Shown here: one piece after another, positions 63,380-64,000 of the stretch | How the letters are laid out: each line of letters starts with the position of its first letter | Position numbering within the stretch: position 1 is the first letter of the stretch | Assembly: GCF_900637655.1 (NCBI RefSeq) | Contig: NZ_LR134384.1 | Coordinates: 1,364,001-1,428,000, forward strand | DNA length: 64,000 nucleotides | Direction of reading: 5' to 3' | From: Segatella oris | GTDB taxonomy: Bacteria > Bacteroidota > Bacteroidia > Bacteroidales > Bacteroidaceae | The notes under the pieces: generated by a model | Seen by the model: the letters and a program-made list of their open reading frames with translations, nothing else | What the model was told of the DNA's origin: nothing | Databases searched by the model: none | Program-made: the position numbers and the translations under genes

Positions 63380-64000
63380 TTATAATCTGTCTAATTCCTC
63401 AATGTTTTTCTCCACCTTATTGAACTTCTGTTTACCAAAGCTATAGCTGAAGCGCAGGATGACTTTACGGCTTTCTCCATATCCCCACGACGAGAGGTTC
63501 AGGGCATCTTTTACTCCATAACTATCCCAACGTTCTGTATGTAAAATGTCGGTCATCAGTAATGAAAGTCGAATGCGATTCTCAAGCCAACTCTTATTGA
63601 AGCCCAAATCAATGCTTCCTGTAGGTTTGCTAATCTCATAACTTCCTCCTTGGCGTTTTGAGTAATATCGTCCGGAGAGTTCAAAGTTTATGCCCCAAGG
63701 CAGAAGAATGTTATTGCTTGCCGAGAGGGAACAGGATGGACGCTTGTATTCTTGTTTGTATCTTTCGTAATCCAACTTATTCACAAAGTAGTAAAGTCCT
63801 ACGTTTGTACTGAAATCCCACCATGAAGTAAGGCGTTTAGAGAAAATCGCTTCCAATCCAACTTGCTGTTGTGTTCCGATGTTTTTCGTTGTCATTATCG
63901 TCTTGTTGTTCTCAAAAACATCTGTGAGGGAAGTGAAATAGTCATCAAGTTTGTTGTAATATAAGTTCAAAGACAAACTCTTCCGTGTATAGTTCAATGT
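63380..64000 (-). CDS. Outer-membrane beta-barrel (TonB receptor-like), C-terminal part
   Basis: The last 205 or more residues of an outer-membrane barrel: repeated amphipathic strands (SLNLYYNKLDDYFTS, INFELSGRYYSKRQGG, VILRFSYSFGKQKFNKVEK). The frame stays open to the window end, so the gene begins further right; the listed TTG at 63997 is not a start. It belongs to the chromosome beyond the tRNA and is typical of Bacteroidetes outer-membrane beta-barrel (CarboxypepD_reg) proteins. Confidence 0.8.
   Translation of the reverse strand, partial: TLNYTRKSLSLNLYYNKLDDYFTSLTDVFENNKTIMTTKNIGTQQQVGLEAIFSKRLTSWWDFSTNVGLYYFVNKLDYERYKQEYKRPSCSLSASNNILLPWGINFELSGRYYSKRQGGSYEISKPTGSIDLGFNKSWLENRIRLSLLMTDILHTERWDSYGVKDALNLSSWGYGESRKVILRFSYSFGKQKFNKVEKNIEELDRL

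Overview
The window looks like a Bacteroidales chromosome (Bacteroides, Prevotella or Porphyromonas type) carrying a large CTnDOT-like integrative conjugative element (ICE). The evidence is a complete Bacteroides-style tra operon, a mobABC set, a topB/DUF3945/giant methylase-helicase block, an IntDOT-like integrase, TonB and DUF4374 outer-membrane genes, and promoters of the Bacteroidetes form TTTG-N19..21-TAnnTTTG. I cannot name a species. Most genes look intact; three places show decay: a frameshift near 700, a chimeric scar at 29.7-30.7 kb and an rteC remnant at 39.4 kb.

Layout. 1-2.2 kb: a primase/helicase gene (entering from outside the window, apparently frameshifted) and an excisionase-like HTH gene. 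2.2-4.8 kb: an AbiEi/AbiEii-type toxin-antitoxin pair followed, with overlap, by a PP2C-like phosphatase, behind a promoter full of palindromic operators. 4.8-14.7 kb (minus): a 2103-aa methylase/helicase, topoisomerase III and a DUF3945 protein. 14.9-29.6 kb (plus): a ten-gene island, the most interesting part of the window. It has an XRE regulator, a DUF4007 protein, a 1049-aa ATPase, a DndC/PAPS-reductase-like enzyme with cysteine ligands, a double-ATPase histidine-kinase-like protein, a receiver protein, an unknown protein, a PLD-helicase resembling phosphorothioation restriction enzymes, a small protein, a DndD/SMC-like ATPase and a final unknown protein. It reads as a candidate sulfur-based DNA modification/defence system with built-in two-component signalling.

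29.7-30.7 kb: a scar in which fragments of DUF3945 and mobC are fused, best explained by the merger of two related elements. 30.9-39.3 kb: iron/siderophore-type cargo made of two ABC exporter-fold half-transporters, a divergent TonB receptor and DUF4374 lipoprotein, and an AraC regulator. A GGGTTATTT box lies exactly 27 nt from the -7 element of both divergent promoters. 39.3-43.65 kb (minus for mob): rteC remnant, mobC (coupling protein), mobB (relaxase), mobA. 43.65-44.19 kb: probable oriT and tra control region. 44.2-56.4 kb (plus): traA, B, D, E, F, G, I, J, K, L, M, N, O, Q and a lysozyme, forming the type IV secretion machine.

56.4-62.8 kb: a DJ-1/PfpI protein, an HU-like protein, a 22-bp repeat array, PcfJ, PcfK, small accessory proteins, DUF1896 and the integrase. 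62.8-63.07 kb: probable attachment region with repeated GTAGCA sites. 63.13-63.21 kb: an intact tRNA-Ser(UGA) with its own promoter and terminator, followed by a chromosomal outer-membrane beta-barrel gene running off the window. Two separate intergenic regions (49.68 and 57.75 kb) carry different palindromes, both repeated with an exact 22-bp period.
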